Below, in pieces: positions 43,919 through 56,230 of a stretch of DNA of 64,000 bases. The notes below the pieces were generated by a model. It was given only the letters and a program-made list of their open reading frames with translations, was not told the DNA's origin and did no database searches. The DNA comes from Lutraria lutraria (Eukaryota > Mollusca > Bivalvia > Venerida > Mactridae), in contig OZ026843.1 of assembly GCA_964023205.1 (NCBI GenBank), positions 6,743,029 to 6,807,028 on the forward strand, read 5' to 3'. Each line of letters begins with the position of its first letter. The stretch's first letter is position 1. The translations under genes and the position numbers were made by a program.

Positions 43919-44414
43919 TTAAAGGTCATGGTGCTTAATAATATATACATTGCGTTAATACTTTATTTTTTACATTAATGCAATTGACAGACTATTAATA
44001 AGTCAAACCGATATTTAGTTGTTCAACCGACTAATCGGTAAATCGATCATGTTGTTATATCCGTATTAAAGAAGTATTTAAATATCAAACAGTCAACAGT
44101 CAAACTTGTAAACAAAGGTAACCCAAAAAATGGAACACAGTTGTTGCCTTTATGCACAATATACATTGTTGTTCTTTTATTAGAAGCTTCTGTGAACAGT
44201 TATCGCTATATAAATAGTAACGATTGACTGTTGTTCACATAACTACTTAGGTCCCCTCTCTGTCGCTTCAATCTTCCTCGTGTGCTGTTAGCAATGGTAT
44301 TGTAAACCCAACTGAAAGAATGGTTGTTAAGGGAATATACCCAGCATGAAGCCCGTTTTGTTGGATCGCGCGTATATCGTGTAAATCTCTAGTTAAGGTG
44401 ACCTGCGTAGTCGA
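43919..44414. other. Intergenic, nothing recognised
   Basis: No gene or repeat recognised. Confidence 0.45.
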
Positions 44415-44560
44415 CTGGTCATGGCCTCAGAAAAGTAATCATGCACTAGCCCCTCACCACTTGATATAAATTTCACATATTATGAAGCTGTCAAGAGTGC
44501 TTATACTGAGGGTCGTAGCTTCTAACCAGGTGTACGTCTGGGGGAATAACTATAAACGTC
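44415..44560 (+). repeat. Decayed bivalve SINE copy
   Basis: gcactagcccctcaccactt followed by tttcacatattatgaagctg, then 'gagggtcgtagcttctaaccaggtg'-like text. The order matches the better copy at 56862-57070 and the one at 45205. The tRNA head is barely recognisable. Confidence 0.55.
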
Positions 44561-45204
44561 GCCAAATAAAAGACACTACATGTATCTGATTGTATCGAAC
44601 CAAATACAAATGTACACCAAACAGTTATCTAGTCTGAAGTATCAGGTAAAATAATTCAGGGCGTGTTTGTTAAGTGTTCGAGTCTAGACCATTTACATGT
44701 ACCTATGTTTTATAAGCAGGTCAATATCTACCATGTAAAGGTCATATACATATTCAACATATAATACATGTGTATTTATATCAGTTTATTTGCTATGCCA
44801 TAGACAAGTACCTGATAAAATATTTTTGGAGGACATTTAAGATAAAATTGACACAACGCAGGTATATTTAGTACAGACGGTTACGCGTACACAGGCGCCT
44901 TTACGACTAAGCTAATTAGGAGTTGTATTTAAAGTACGGTCAAAACGGTTGTATCCGGTTGTTTGATAGGGCTACAATTGGTTCATAATTATCATATCGA
45001 TATATCAAATTGTATCATACAAAAGTAAGTCACACTTATTCGAAATAGTTCAACCTCTTTGGTACATCATTATCACCAATTTGATATTCTTCATTACCCA
45101 AAAGTTTCACTGCAATCTATGAACTTGTTTGAACGTTTTAATGGCATTTCAACCGGCAGCATCCGGACACATGCTCACAAAAAACGGTTTGTTGTGTGGC
45201 CGTT

Positions 45205-45405
45205 TCCCTCCACAGTCGCTAGCCGCTCACCACTGTGAGTTCTAATCCCATCCGGTACCAGGCAATATTTCACGGAAGTAGCTGTCCAATTAGCTTACAG
45301 ATTGTTACCATGGTAACCATATACAATGTATATGTTTGGGGATCTTCCTTCGGCATTATGGATTGAAAGGTCTCCAAATGACCTTGTCTGGTAGTGCAGA
45401 CAGAG
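45205..45405 (+). repeat. Bivalve SINE copy (tRNA head and tail)
   Basis: Head gccgctcaccactgtgagtt then ctaatcccatccgg (mutated B box). The body is tttcacggaagtagctgtcc; the tail is ttccttcggcattatggatt and aaggtctccaaatgaccttg. Same layout as 56862-57070. Confidence 0.6.
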
Positions 45406-45510
45406 TCGAGTAAATACATGCAGGTAATATATAGATATGCCATGATCTGTAGCATCATGAAATTTAGCGACTATATTTGCACATTGTTCATCTTCAACGA
45501 AATTGTTTCA

Positions 45511-45980
45511 GTGGCGGTGGTTCTATCATGGTTGGGGGAGCCATTAGCCAAGGTTTCCGTTCCGCCACTATAGTCATGACTAGTGGCAGTTTGTATGCTC
45601 AACGTAACTACGATGATAGTCTTAATTGTTCGTCATGCTCAGCATCATGTTACCACAAATCAGACAGTTACTCACACTGTCATTTTTTCTCATTAAAAAT
45701 AACAGCGATTTTAAGGACGACTGCACGGTCCCTTTAAACGGTCTGATACCAGCTGAACGCTGTGAGATGCTGGACACACCAGTGTGTCTTCATGACAACC
45801 AAGCTGCTCGCGTCAACGGACTTCATTATGCGCTCAGTCTGGAATGGAACAGGAAAATCACAGGACGTACAGCAGTTTATTCAGGCACATCGAAAAGTAA
45901 AAAACATCATCCGGAACACTTCTGCTGATTCCGTACCTCCGCCCGTCATCATGCGGAACATTGACGCTATTTCCCCATGA
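45511..45980 (+). pseudogene. Tc1/mariner transposase fragment
   Basis: The frame at 45511-45625 reads SGGGSIMVGGAISQGFRSAT, then IVMTSGSLYAQRNYDD. This is the G-G-G-S-x-M-V-W-G-G-I-S segment near the middle of Tc1-type transposases, after the first catalytic Asp; the usual Trp is replaced by Gly. Frames then shift (45626 onward), and a segment near 45850-45980 may be the decayed C-terminus. No terminal repeats were found, so only a scrap survives. Confidence 0.7.
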
Positions 45981-46078
45981 AAAGACAACTCTTGTCGTTA
46001 TTGATTTTTACCTAATGTAGTCGGCCGAAATCAGGCCTGCCCATATTTATAATTATTTCAATAACGCACGTTGGTCAG

Positions 46079-46300
46079 CGAGGACGCAACAGCTGTTCCC
46101 AGATAAGCTTGTTCGGTACAACCGTGTGACTGAGTAACTCGGCGTTTTGTCCAAATACGGGCATTAGTCCAACTTATTAGACTGCTTTGTGACGGCGAGA
46201 CATTTTTCGACTTGGCCCCATCCCGCACAGTCAGATGGCCCTTCCGAATTCGTTCACGAAAATCGTCCAACCGGAAAGCCGAATTAGTAGCGCTAATACG
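46079..46300 (-). pseudogene. Possible Tc1-type helix-turn-helix remnant
   Basis: Minus-strand text DDFRERIRKGHLTVRDGAKS followed by KNVSPSQSSLISW and TKRRVTQSHG resembles the paired-like helix-turn-helix of Tc1 transposases (NVS-x-S ... R). It faces the fragment at 45511-45980, so they cannot be one unrearranged copy. Tentative. Confidence 0.35.
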
Positions 46301-46707
46301 CACATATACTGCCTTGGCGTAAAATTGTTTCTTATTAACCGACCGACTCTTATTCCTCCCACGACCCAAGACTATATATTAGGTCTGAGGAACGGTACAG
46401 CTAGTCTTTTACGCCAAAGTCCTTATTTGTTGTCATAAAGTGGTGAACAAAATAAACTGCGTGTACTTTCTGATTTGATCGATTGTTTTCCATTGGTCTG
46501 TTTTAAAGCTATATATACATGATCTATATTAAGCCGTACGATGTTATTTGTAGGTGGCCGATTTACGTTCGTTTGAAGAATTATCCCTCGATTCATTGAG
46601 CATTTATAAACATCTTTCACTTAGATTATACAAATACTTAGGGACTGACTAAATTTGGCCGTATTTTACAATTCTATTTAAGCCATGATCCATGGAAACT
46701 GTTTATT

Positions 46708-46712
46708 GCTGT

Positions 46713-46743
<31 letters not shown>
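46708..46743. repeat. (GCT)n microsatellite
   Basis: About twelve GCT units, with GTT and ACT interruptions. No coding context. Confidence 0.9.
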
Positions 46744-48719
46744 AAAATAGAAACTAAAAGTTTGCTATCATTTTGTCACTGGTATTAAATATTGACTAAG
46801 TATTCTTGGCAAATTCAACAATTCCAGTAAAGACAAGTATATGAAACTACTATATATAACAAATGACATTTTACACGATGACTAAAATAACGGATTTGTA
46901 AATATTTTGTTAAAAAAACACATTCCATTTAACACGCATGTCAACATGCCTATCGCTGATAGATCGACGTATCTTAGTTGGTTAAACGAACAATAATGTT
47001 GCACGTTTATCAAGGCAAAACATGTTTTGGATATATAGCACAATGTATTTTTGTAAGTCTTACGAATTAGTTATTCATTACTTGAGGTGTCAATTGCAAT
47101 ATGAAACTACATGTATCGCAAATCGTGCAAAGGAGTGCCATGAAATGTCAGTTCATCTGTTTTTAGAAACTGAACAGTTTTCCATAGCTGTCACTCGCTC
47201 GGCGCGCATGATTTTTTAAGCAGACCGAAGTACTACGTAGGTTTATATACACGCACGTAGCTGTTAAACTAGTCCCATGTTGCAGTGCAAGTCTATTAAT
47301 TATGTTCAGTTTCCATGAGTACCTTCAGTTCTTTGATTATTTCTGAAAAAGGGAACTTTAAAATGTGTGTCTTTACTGATTCTCCTTACAGTTTGCTTTG
47401 ATTTCAGAAAACAAGCAAAAGATGAATGTATTATTAAGCCGGCATGAAGTCCCTATAAAACTGTATCTTTTGGACGTATCGGCCCAATGCTCCCCCCCCC
47501 CCAAAGTTACTGCATGATTGTTCAGAAATGGCATTGCCCAATTGTAACAATTTCTTTGATATCGAGTTACCTCTGATACTCAAATTTATTTTACAACTTT
47601 AAATTTGTAAGAGCCATTGTCCTTGTTGAAAATATGTTGTTGTTTTTTTGTAGATAATCCATGGTGGCCAGTATTTTTTTGTATCACTGTGTTATTGCAT
47701 GTTTTCTTTCAAATGGATCGAAAAAAAAGGGATATATAGCTACTCCAGTATAGACTTCAATGCAAATTTAAAGAAAAAATATCTCGAAGCGAAGCTATTT
47801 TTTTTTTTAAATCATAGTTAATTTAATAATGTTCTTTTATGGAAACCTATATTGTTAATGAATATTTCCAAAATCTGTCTGCCCCATTTTGTCATTTTTG
47901 AGATACTAATTTTGGAAAACAAAACTAAATACATTAATTGTAGTTTCGGACATTAATTGATGCTAAAACTAACAAGGTTTTGAAAATTGTTCTCTAGTAT
48001 TTTATTTAAAGATTTTTCTTACCAGTTTACGAATAAGCTAGAGTAAAAAAGGTTTAACGTAGAAAATGATTTATCAGCAAATTTATAAATGTATTGTCGT
48101 TGCATTTTCTATGAAAATATTGTCGATTTACCTCCATAAGTGGAGAAGTGATCGGTTCCCTGTGGAAGAGTTAAAACCAGTATGTACTGGTTGGAATATA
48201 GTCCATGGAAACTTGTCAAGTGAACCGGCCAACGTATATATAATATATATATTATCTGAAAATTGTTGACAAATTGACGAAAAAACACATGAAAAAACCC
48301 CATCTTTTACCATTTGTTGTCGTTATGTCGAACAATTATAGGGAAATTACATGTATAAACAGAACCGAATGACTTTTCTCGCACGTGTGTATAAACAAAA
48401 GCTAGATCACGTTCCTATAATATTAATTATGATATATTAATCAAAATCCAAGGAAACATAACTCTTATTACTTGATGGTAATCACGTTTTGAAATCTGAC
48501 TCATTTTGTACGCTACGGTTATTTCCCTTCAAGATTCTATTTTTACTCAAAAGCCAATCGACCTAGTTTCTTTTTGAAATCGTCCTTTTTCTGCAAAACT
48601 AAATTAAACTTAGTTTGTATCGTCATTGCAACATATTTTCTCATAAAACCGCAACATTTTTCAATAGACAAAATTCGATGACATGTTTTACTTTTGCAGT
48701 TATTCTGAATTTTATGAAC
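46744..48719. other. Intergenic with small repeat fragments
   Basis: No gene. 47165-47215 on the minus strand (gagcgagtgacagctatgg) matches 52544-52585. 48119-48215 resembles the tail of the 63.1 kb SINE (cctccataagtggagaagtg, then tactggttggaatatag). A C-run lies near 47491. Confidence 0.5.
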
Positions 48720-48986
48720 ACGTTCTTTGTTAGAGAGCTCAACCCGGCAACTACAATTAGGCTAATATATGTGTATTCCAATGACATCACCTACCTTCCA
48801 ACCAATCAGAATGCCGGATTCCAATCACTCCCTCGGCAAGTTGAAAGGTCACGGATGTGAAATCAGCTGTTTGCGGCGAGTATAGGTGAAAGATGGTTGT
48901 CGGACATGATATTACTAAAGTAAAGATATACGTTTAAGGACTAATATTTTATATTTTGAAGGAAAAAGGACTTACAATATACTTAG
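48720..48986 (+). promoter_or_regulatory. Candidate promoter and 5' non-coding exon, possibly of the SLC16-like gene
   Basis: A CCAAT box in ccaaccaatcag (48802-48806), a CRE-like atgacatcac at 48781, and a locally richer CG content precede a region ending in ttacaatatacttag and the strong donor GTAAGA at 48987. The next good + strand acceptor leading into a coding exon is at 59498. If joined, the first intron would be about 10.5 kb. Based on signals only. Confidence 0.35.
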
Positions 48987-49962
48987 GTAAGATATTTCGA
49001 ATCGTTTTGCTGAGTTATTTTCGTTCAATGTGTTTTAGATTAACTGAAAATCAAGGTTTAGCTGTGTACGGCTTGGTTGATCGGTTTTGTCCAAAAACTA
49101 GGTTGGCTTGATGTGTTTACGAGCAAGTTTGTGTATTCATTTCCCAGCGATATTCGCCAAAGACACGCTTACTTTTGGCAATTAACACGCTTATCGCGTC
49201 GTTGTGATTATATTGACTAAAATTAGACCGCTGAAAGTCAGTGAAATTGAGTGTTGATGATAGAGGCAACTCTGAAGTCTTAAATAAAACTGTATGAACA
49301 TGATTAGGCCTACTGTTGGCATTTATGAAGAATTTATCCATGATCTAGTTGAAGATTGAAATAATTCAGTCACCTTACCCTATGTTTGTAAATGCGCAGT
49401 TCTTAGTTTAGGTAATTCGGTCCGTTATCTCACTTGTAATGAGTCTTTGAAAGACAAATTTATAGCTATTCAGCGATTTTCGTGCGAGTAAAACTAATGA
49501 GTATTAAATTGAATGCAACTTGAATATCGAGAGGTTATTTCCCTCATACTCGCATTAGTACAGTTCATCTTATGTTGTTGCATGATTGTTCAAACTATAA
49601 AAAAATAAGTATTATAATTCGAATCACACTGAATCATATTATTCTTTAAGTCATATTTTGGATGTCTCCTCAAATGTCTGCTGGTGTTAAGATGCTACTG
49701 TTAATATTAGAGTTTGTCATTTGATCATCAAGTATGGCCAAATGAACTAAGTGTAGATTGGAAAGGCTTACCCCCCCCCCCCGTTATATCATTAAAAGGT
49801 GCTAAACTGACCCCCTCCTTGTCAGACAAAATCTAAAAATTGGCACCCAGATCTGAAACTGCTTCCTATAGTATGGGTCTGTCAGACAAGGACATTGTGT
49901 CTGAAACAATGCTGTAACTCATGTTAACAATGTATCATAATATATATTCTTGCTGTCACAGA
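48987..49962 (+). other. Possible large intron, first part; nothing recognised
   Basis: No coding exon recognised. A C-run occurs near 49771. Short frames such as 49117-49341 minus lack protein character. Confidence 0.4.
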
Positions 49963-50132
49963 CACAGGTGCCCACTAAGCCCCATTTGACTTTCCCAGAA
50001 TTTCGATCAATATATTACAGCTTATAGAATTTCGATCAAAAGATTATAGATAATCTATAATATATTGATCGAAATTCTGAGAAAGTCAAATGGGGCTTAG
50101 TGGGTGGGATGGCTACGTGCCCGGCACCTGTG
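49963..50132. mobile_element. 170-bp MITE with 8-bp duplication and long internal inverted repeat
   Basis: Ends CACAGGTGCC at 49963 and GGCACCTGTG to 50132. A perfect GTCACAGA duplication flanks it (49955-49962, 50133-50140). Inside, 49971-50018 and 50058-50105 are complementary over about 48 bases (actaagccccatttgacttt; agaatttcgatcaatatatt). The right arm has about 22 extra bases between the end and the palindrome. Confidence 0.9.
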
Positions 50133-50907
50133 GTCACAGAGTATTCACTTATTGCATAATTTTAAGTATAAAGAAAAGAAAGACCAACAAAATTATGATT
50201 TTTAGGAGTAAATTTTACTAAGTAGATTCTGACTTCTATTTTGATCACATACTGAATGGAATTCAGCATTTGCCTATGTATTGGTTTTCAATATCTGTGC
50301 AGAAGGTTCATCAGTAGTGGTGGGTACATATTTCCTGAAGTATTGATAGTGCAGTATCTCATGATATTTAATAAAATCTTGCAATATATTGTAATACATA
50401 GTAGACAATTTATTAATATTATTATTGTTCATGAAGTGAATATAAAGTGTTTTATGTAAATATGAATGATTTGGCCTCATTTTTAATAGTGACTTTGACC
50501 TAAAGTGTTAGGTTTAGCTAGACTACAGTATAGTTACTTTAACCTAAAACTTCACGTTCTGGCTACAATTTAGTTATTTTGACAGAAACCTCAGCTTCTG
50601 CATGGTTACAAAGTATAATTGTACCTGAGACAAGCAGGATAAATGCAAAACAATGTGCTTGACAGGAAATCTTGTCTAAATATGTACAAGAGGATACTTA
50701 TTATCTGATATTTTAGTGTTGTTTGCTTTTAATTTTTTTCCCTTATTAAGCCTTGCCTACTGTTAACTTGGTAGAAAGTTGTTTATGCTTTTATCCGGTA
50801 GATATGATTACATGTAAGTTGTTTTTGCTTTGATCTGGTAGCATACTTACGTAATATTATAAGTTGTTTATGCTTTTATCTGGTTGCCTTATTTACATAA
50901 TGTTGCA
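50133..50907. other. Nothing recognised
   Basis: AT-rich. A loose direct repeat is visible: 'aagttgtttatgcttttatc' style text occurs three times between 50775 and 50885. Confidence 0.45.
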
Positions 50908-51103
50908 GGGCCTTTTTTCCTTCTGTAACAGAGGCTGAAATTCGGTGACTTCCCAATCGAAAAAGGCTCTTTTTCCCAATTTGGAGCAAGAAATTCCCAA
51001 AAATAAAATGCTATTCTAACTCAGTTGTCCAACCTTCTCCAAATTTGGCCGAAAATTGCGCTTGAATTTCCCAAAATGAAAGGCTAAAAATTCCGAAGCC
51101 TTA
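50908..51103 (+). repeat. Dispersed repeat R2, copy 2
   Basis: gcagggccttttttccttct, then gaaattcggtgacttcccaa, gcaagaaattcccaaaaat and gcgcttgaatttcccaaaat. Nearly the same series is found at 54414-54635. Confidence 0.85.
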
Positions 51104-51199
51104 CCCTGTATCAAGGTAATAAATGGGTACTGGAACCCTGTATCAAGGTAATAAATGGGTACTGGAACCCTGTATCAAGGTAATAAATGGGTACTGGAA
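51104..51199. repeat. Triplicated 32-bp unit
   Basis: Three perfect copies of ccctgtatcaaggtaataaa plus tgggtactggaa, directly following repeat R2. Confidence 0.95.
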
Positions 51200-51526
51200 G
51201 GCACAAGTCTCTGTTATCTTCTGATTCATAAAAAAAGAATGACCAACTCAGATTTCTTTAAATTTCCCGGAATTCTAGCCTGTCATTGAATCGAAACTCA
51301 GTCGTGTTCCCAAAACAAAAATTCTGAATCTAAATAAAGTAGCTACCTCATATCAGATACATGTATCTGTTTTAAATCTGTTTGAAAAAAACGGTCCAGG
51401 ATTTGCCTAAACGGGACTGTTTTGTTATTCATAGGCAGCTGCCAAAGCTAAATTCAAAACATGATTTGTTTTACAAGTGTGCATTTCCTACTGTTGTGGC
51501 TAGCTGTATAAAAAGTGTAAAAATTG

Positions 51527-51719
51527 GTTTGTTACTGTTTACATGCTCAGATTTTTTTTGCTTGTTAAAAATAGGGTTGGTAGGTAAACAATAAAAAAAG
51601 TCACAATTCTTGAAATCTTGTGGAACCTGGAAAGGTAAAAGTGAAACAGTGGGTGTACCATTTCTCTGGCCCTAATAAAAAGTCTAGGATCATTGGGAAA
51701 AGTTATCCAGAAACAAACA
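51527..51719. mobile_element. GTTTCTGG-end repeat R3, copy 3
   Basis: Left end ttgttactgtttacatgctc then gttaaaaatagggttggtag; right end gttatccagaaacaaa. The ends are complementary over about 12 bases. Most similar to 53646-53829. Confidence 0.7.
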
Positions 51720-52489
51720 ATTTTTGTAAGATAAAATATTTTGTTAATAGTTTGATGTTTATTTCTTCATACAGAAAATTACAACTTGAATGCAGCTCTC
51801 CATGGTTACTTTTGATAAAAATGAATTTATTCATCTATTATATAATGCCCTTGTTAATGTGGTTTGTTTAATATCAAGTGAAGATGCTGTGTATCTTTGA
51901 ACACTTCTGCTAAAAGATTCTTTGAATACTTGCCCATTAAGATGAAGAAAAGGGGAAAGTTTGTGCTGTGGTGATCCGTCTGTTCCCTATCTTGTTAAGT
52001 ACTTTTGGATCTCTGTTCAGTTTGTTTCACTTATTTGGTTTGTACATACAAGTGCAATTAGCTTTTATCTTTTGCTTAGTACTAGACCTTTGTCATTGTA
52101 TGTCAAGTACATCTTTTACTTACATGAACCACAATAGGTTAGACTACACTAAAAGTGCATACATGAAGGATTATTTACATTATAATATAGCGAACTGTTG
52201 CACTACTACATGGTATCTAGTAGGGTCTTATAACTGGTTCAGATCTGTTGTTTGATGTAGATTTACTGCTAAGAGGAGATTAAGATAGATATTATACAGA
52301 AACAGTCACTTATGATATACAGTACTTACATCTATGTATATGTTCAAGTTCTTTCCCAAAATGAGGCTCTATAGAAAAATCAATTCTGAATCCGTCCAAT
52401 CCCTTTCAGAAATATCAAAGCTGAAAAAACATTTAGGGGTAAATTGTTTGATCAAAGTACTGTAAGTTCTCATGGAAACTGTAACTTGG

Positions 52490-52600
52490 AACAGTTTTAA
52501 AAATTGCATGGATATACAAAGACATTGTACTTTGGTCCCCATCAAAATTCATGCGCTCCGGGCGAGTGACAGCTATAGCCATACAGTCTGATCAGACTCT
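52490..52600 (+). repeat. Short dispersed repeat shared with 47165-47215
   Basis: aattcatgcgctccgggcga then gtgacagctatagccatac. The minus strand at 47165-47215 has catgcgcgccgagcgagtga and cagctatgg. Confidence 0.6.
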
Positions 52601-52869
52601 TTACTGCTGGATGACTAAATTCTCATATTTCATTGAGATATCCCTTAAATTGATAATGGAATGTTTTAAACTGTAAGGACAAGTCCACTCAGCAGGTTAT
52701 CGATTTAAGTTATTTTTTAGACAATCATGGTAATCATAACATAAGCAGTGTATGTGTCAAAACTGTAAGTGAAACTTTAGACCCTTGTTTGATATATTTT
52801 ATCATAAAAACTATGTAGATGTTTACAGATAGATAATGTTCTCCTAACAATGGTATTCCTGATCAGTGA

Positions 52870-53032
52870 TTTTTCACCTTCTAGAACAGATTGAAAATTT
52901 CTTTAATATGCAGGTTTCCCAAAAATCCAAACTTACTCCAGCTATTTTATTTCCCAAATTAGCAAATTTAGCGATAATTCTTCCCAAAATTGACAGGCTA
53001 AGACCTCTTCCCAATGAAGAGAGAAAAAAACA
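52870..53032 (+). repeat. Diverged R2-like repeat
   Basis: ttcaccttctagaacagatt, then tttcccaaaaatccaaactt and caggctaagacctcttccca echo R2 in order, but with many changes. Confidence 0.5.
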
Positions 53033-53645
53033 CTGCAGTGATCCTTAAAACTGAGTTTATAAACATACTGTGACAAACTTAAGTAGAATAGCTAAATTTG
53101 AATTAATGACATAATCACTGGTATATACTTGAGACGTTTATGTAAACATTATATTTAAGTAGTGAATAGTTATAATACCAAAATATGGTCCTAGTCAATC
53201 TTTTAACTTTTTAGGGTTATTACAATTGTATTTGGAAATTCTGTTTATAACAATGATGTAATTGAGATTGAGAAATACATTATTACCTGTGCTCTTTGCT
53301 AGATTAAATCTTATGATTGAATGATGTTATCAGCAGAATGAATATTTCAGACCCAAAACTTGGAAAAAATAAATTTCCAGCCAATTGTATGACTAAGATA
53401 TATAACTGTATTCGATTGTACTGTAAATTGCTATTTCTCGAGTGTACTGATGGCTTCATTTTTGCCCGACTTCAGTACTAATTAGCAATTATAATTTTGG
53501 CAACTAACATCACTGTTCTAATTAATTATTTTCCTTAGAGACTTCATATTGGGATTTTGATTCTCTCAGAAAAATCGTTATAAACAGTTGTCAAAACAAA
53601 TGATTATACAGTATGAGATCAGCTCAGGCCTTTTAAAAAATTGTG

Positions 53646-53829
53646 TTTGTTTCTGGTTACCTGCTCATTAAAAATAGGGTAGGTAGGTTGAGCTTTTATT
53701 TGCTCTTGAAAGCATGTGGAACAGCATAAAAGAAAGTAAAAAGTTGATTTTTTTCGTTCCTCACGCTAATGAATGAAGTCTATAGGGTCAAAAGGAAAAA
53801 TAAGGAAAGTTCAGGTATCCAGAAACAAA
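53646..53829. mobile_element. GTTTCTGG-end repeat R3, copy 4
   Basis: Ends tttgtttctggttacctgct and ggtatccagaaacaaa. Internal ttaaaaatagggtaggtagg and catgtggaacagcataaaag match the other copies. Confidence 0.75.
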
Positions 53830-54413
53830 TTTTTTTTTTAAACTCCTTAGTTATTGCATCATATATATATATGACTGTTCCTGTACTGTATGGGGTTAGG
53901 ATCTTAAGAATATTTTAAAGTTAAACCACTGAAACCAAGTCTTTGATCATTTATTTGTTTACTGGTGATTATTCAATTTATTGGTGTAAGGTATATAAAT
54001 GTTTTTTCAATATTTATCAAATTTTGTCTTTGTATATATAGTCTTCACAGAATACTTTTTCAAGCTGTGGACATTCGGTCCAGTGAAAATGCAAACTTTA
54101 CTGGACTGAAAGAACTTTTAGCAGACCAACAAAATTTCTTTAATTGGGCTAAAAAAACTTATTTTGGAGAGTGATTTTTGTATATATTTTATTTGTTATG
54201 AAATATGAAAAAGTCATCACTGGACCGTCAGACCTCCGGCCTTTTCCAATTTACTGGACCAACAGCCATTTTTGTGAACTTGGTCCTCTGTCTGGAGTTA
54301 AATTCAAAGATTATGTATCCAGTATATGTTTCTTCTTGTTTGTAGATATATAAGCTCATACTGAATGACTTCTTGAAGTCAATGTCATCGAGTTCTGGTT
54401 TTAATGCTTCATT

Positions 54414-54635
54414 AGCAGGGCTTTTTTCCTTCTACAATATTGGCCGAAATTTGGTGACTTCCCAATTGCAAAAAGGCTGTTTTTTCCCAATTTTAGGCAA
54501 GAAATTCCCAAAAATGCAATGCTATTCAAACTCAGTAATCTAACCTTGTTAAAATTTGGCCACATATAGCGCTTGAATTTCCCAAAATGAAAGGCTAAGG
54601 CCCCTTCCCAATTTTTGGAAAAAGGCCCTGATTAG
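54414..54635 (+). repeat. Dispersed repeat R2, copy 3
   Basis: agcagggcttttttccttct, then gaaatttggtgacttcccaa, gcaagaaattcccaaaaatg, gcgcttgaatttcccaaaat and 'ggaaaaaggccctga'. It is the most complete copy and shows complementary ends (cagggcttttttcc / ggaaaaaggccctg). Confidence 0.85.
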
Positions 54636-56034
54636 TAATTTTGTTTTATTTTAACTTTTGCTATAATTATTATTTTAAGTTGATACATAATATATATTTA
54701 CTCCACCATCAATAATTAAAAATTTTGACATTATTAAGTCTTAAAGTCATCAAAGGAACTTTATTTAGGCTTAAAGTTTGTTGCCCAATCCATTTTATTA
54801 CGAAATAAAAATATATCATAATTTATTAAATTAATGTTTTTTTTTACTGTTTCACAATTTACTGATAATGGTGAAATATTGTGTAATGCCTTAGAGAAAG
54901 CGCTGTTACTTTGTAACCATTATGTGTATTATATTTAAATATCTAATTTATTTTTAGAAAATTTAATGATCTCATCTTTAATAAATTTCTGAATGTGTTG
55001 TTTTGTTTATGAAAAAGATTTGACGCGGTTTTGTTGAATTTAGAGAATACCCATACCTACCCCAGTCCAGTGAATTCCTTCAAGTGTTTGTGAAGGTTTA
55101 AGTCAATATAAATTGTGGTGCAGTAATATTTTGTCTGGTCCAGTAATATTATCAAGTTTGATAGTCCTCTGGTCCAGTATATAAATGATTCATTGTGCTT
55201 AGCTCACACATAAGTATGAGATTGACGATAAGAAAGTCATTTATGTCATTTATCTGTTACATATCTTTGTGCGTGAGCGTTTACATAAAAAGATCTTAAA
55301 GGTAATACTTTAGTCAGTATAATATTATACAGTGTTAAACATTTCCGAAGTTGCTTGTCTTTAAACTTACAGAGTATGTATGTGTGCTGGTTAGTTTATT
55401 TGCCAAAATTTAACAATAGAACTTATTCAAATGCGTTCTGTATCACGCAGCCTAACAGTGACATGGTACTATTGTCAAGGTTCTGGTTTACACGCTTGTC
55501 AGCTGTGCTGTTTATGTAGCATTGATCATGTACCTCGATTTTGACCTAGTTAGACATTTTCAACCTAGTTTGAGGCTATATTTAAATTCTAGGCTATGTG
55601 TTTGTAACAGTTATTTCAAGGTATAAATACTGTGTGATAAGATGACCTAGTATAGGCTTTTAATCTGTATTATATAATGTTTGCAGCATCACAATGAAGA
55701 ACTCTTCAATAATGAAACCATGAGTAGCGTCTGACTATTCCAACCTTTGCTGTGAAGAGTAGTTAATTACGACAAGTGCTTGTTACATATTTGTTAAGTT
55801 TTCATGAATAATCACCGTTCCTTTCAGACAGTGTCTTTTAAAATAGTATATAAAATTATGTTTAAGTCACTGAATTAAGTAGAAATTTAATTTTTCTTGT
55901 CCTTATCTTCAGGATTAAAATTAACTAACTATTCTATATGTTTATGGTCTAAATATTTTACACTATATGAAGCAAAAGAAAAAAATCTTCAGTTAAGTTT
56001 ATTTAAACACCACAATTTAAACAATTTCAGCTAA
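54636..56034. other. Nothing recognised
   Basis: AT-rich without a recognised gene. Phrases such as 'ggtccagtaatatt' and 'ctggtccagtata' recur near 55130-55180 and resemble 54080-54260 (gtccagtgaaaatgcaaact; actggaccaa), a loose dispersed repeat. Confidence 0.45.
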
Positions 56035-56230
56035 GGCTGAAAATAAAAATAAGTTTGTTTGGAGTGCTCCTACCTACTCAAGAAAATCCTAGCAAATAAA
56101 TAAAATAAAATATTTTGGAGGGGGGGGGGGGGGGGGCATTTTTTTTTTTACTTTTGCATAGTAAAAAAAAAATCCTATCTACCTACCCAGTGCTAAAGCA
56201 CTCTAAACAAACTTATTTTTATTTTCAGCC
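56035..56230. mobile_element. PIF/Harbinger-type MITE, 196 bp
   Basis: Ends GGCTGAAAATAAAAATAAGT at 56035 and its complement to 56230; the inverted repeats run about 35 bases to an agtgct word on each side. TAA flanks both ends (56032-56034, 56231-56233), the usual 3-bp Harbinger duplication. A G-run of about 19 lies at the centre. Confidence 0.85.
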
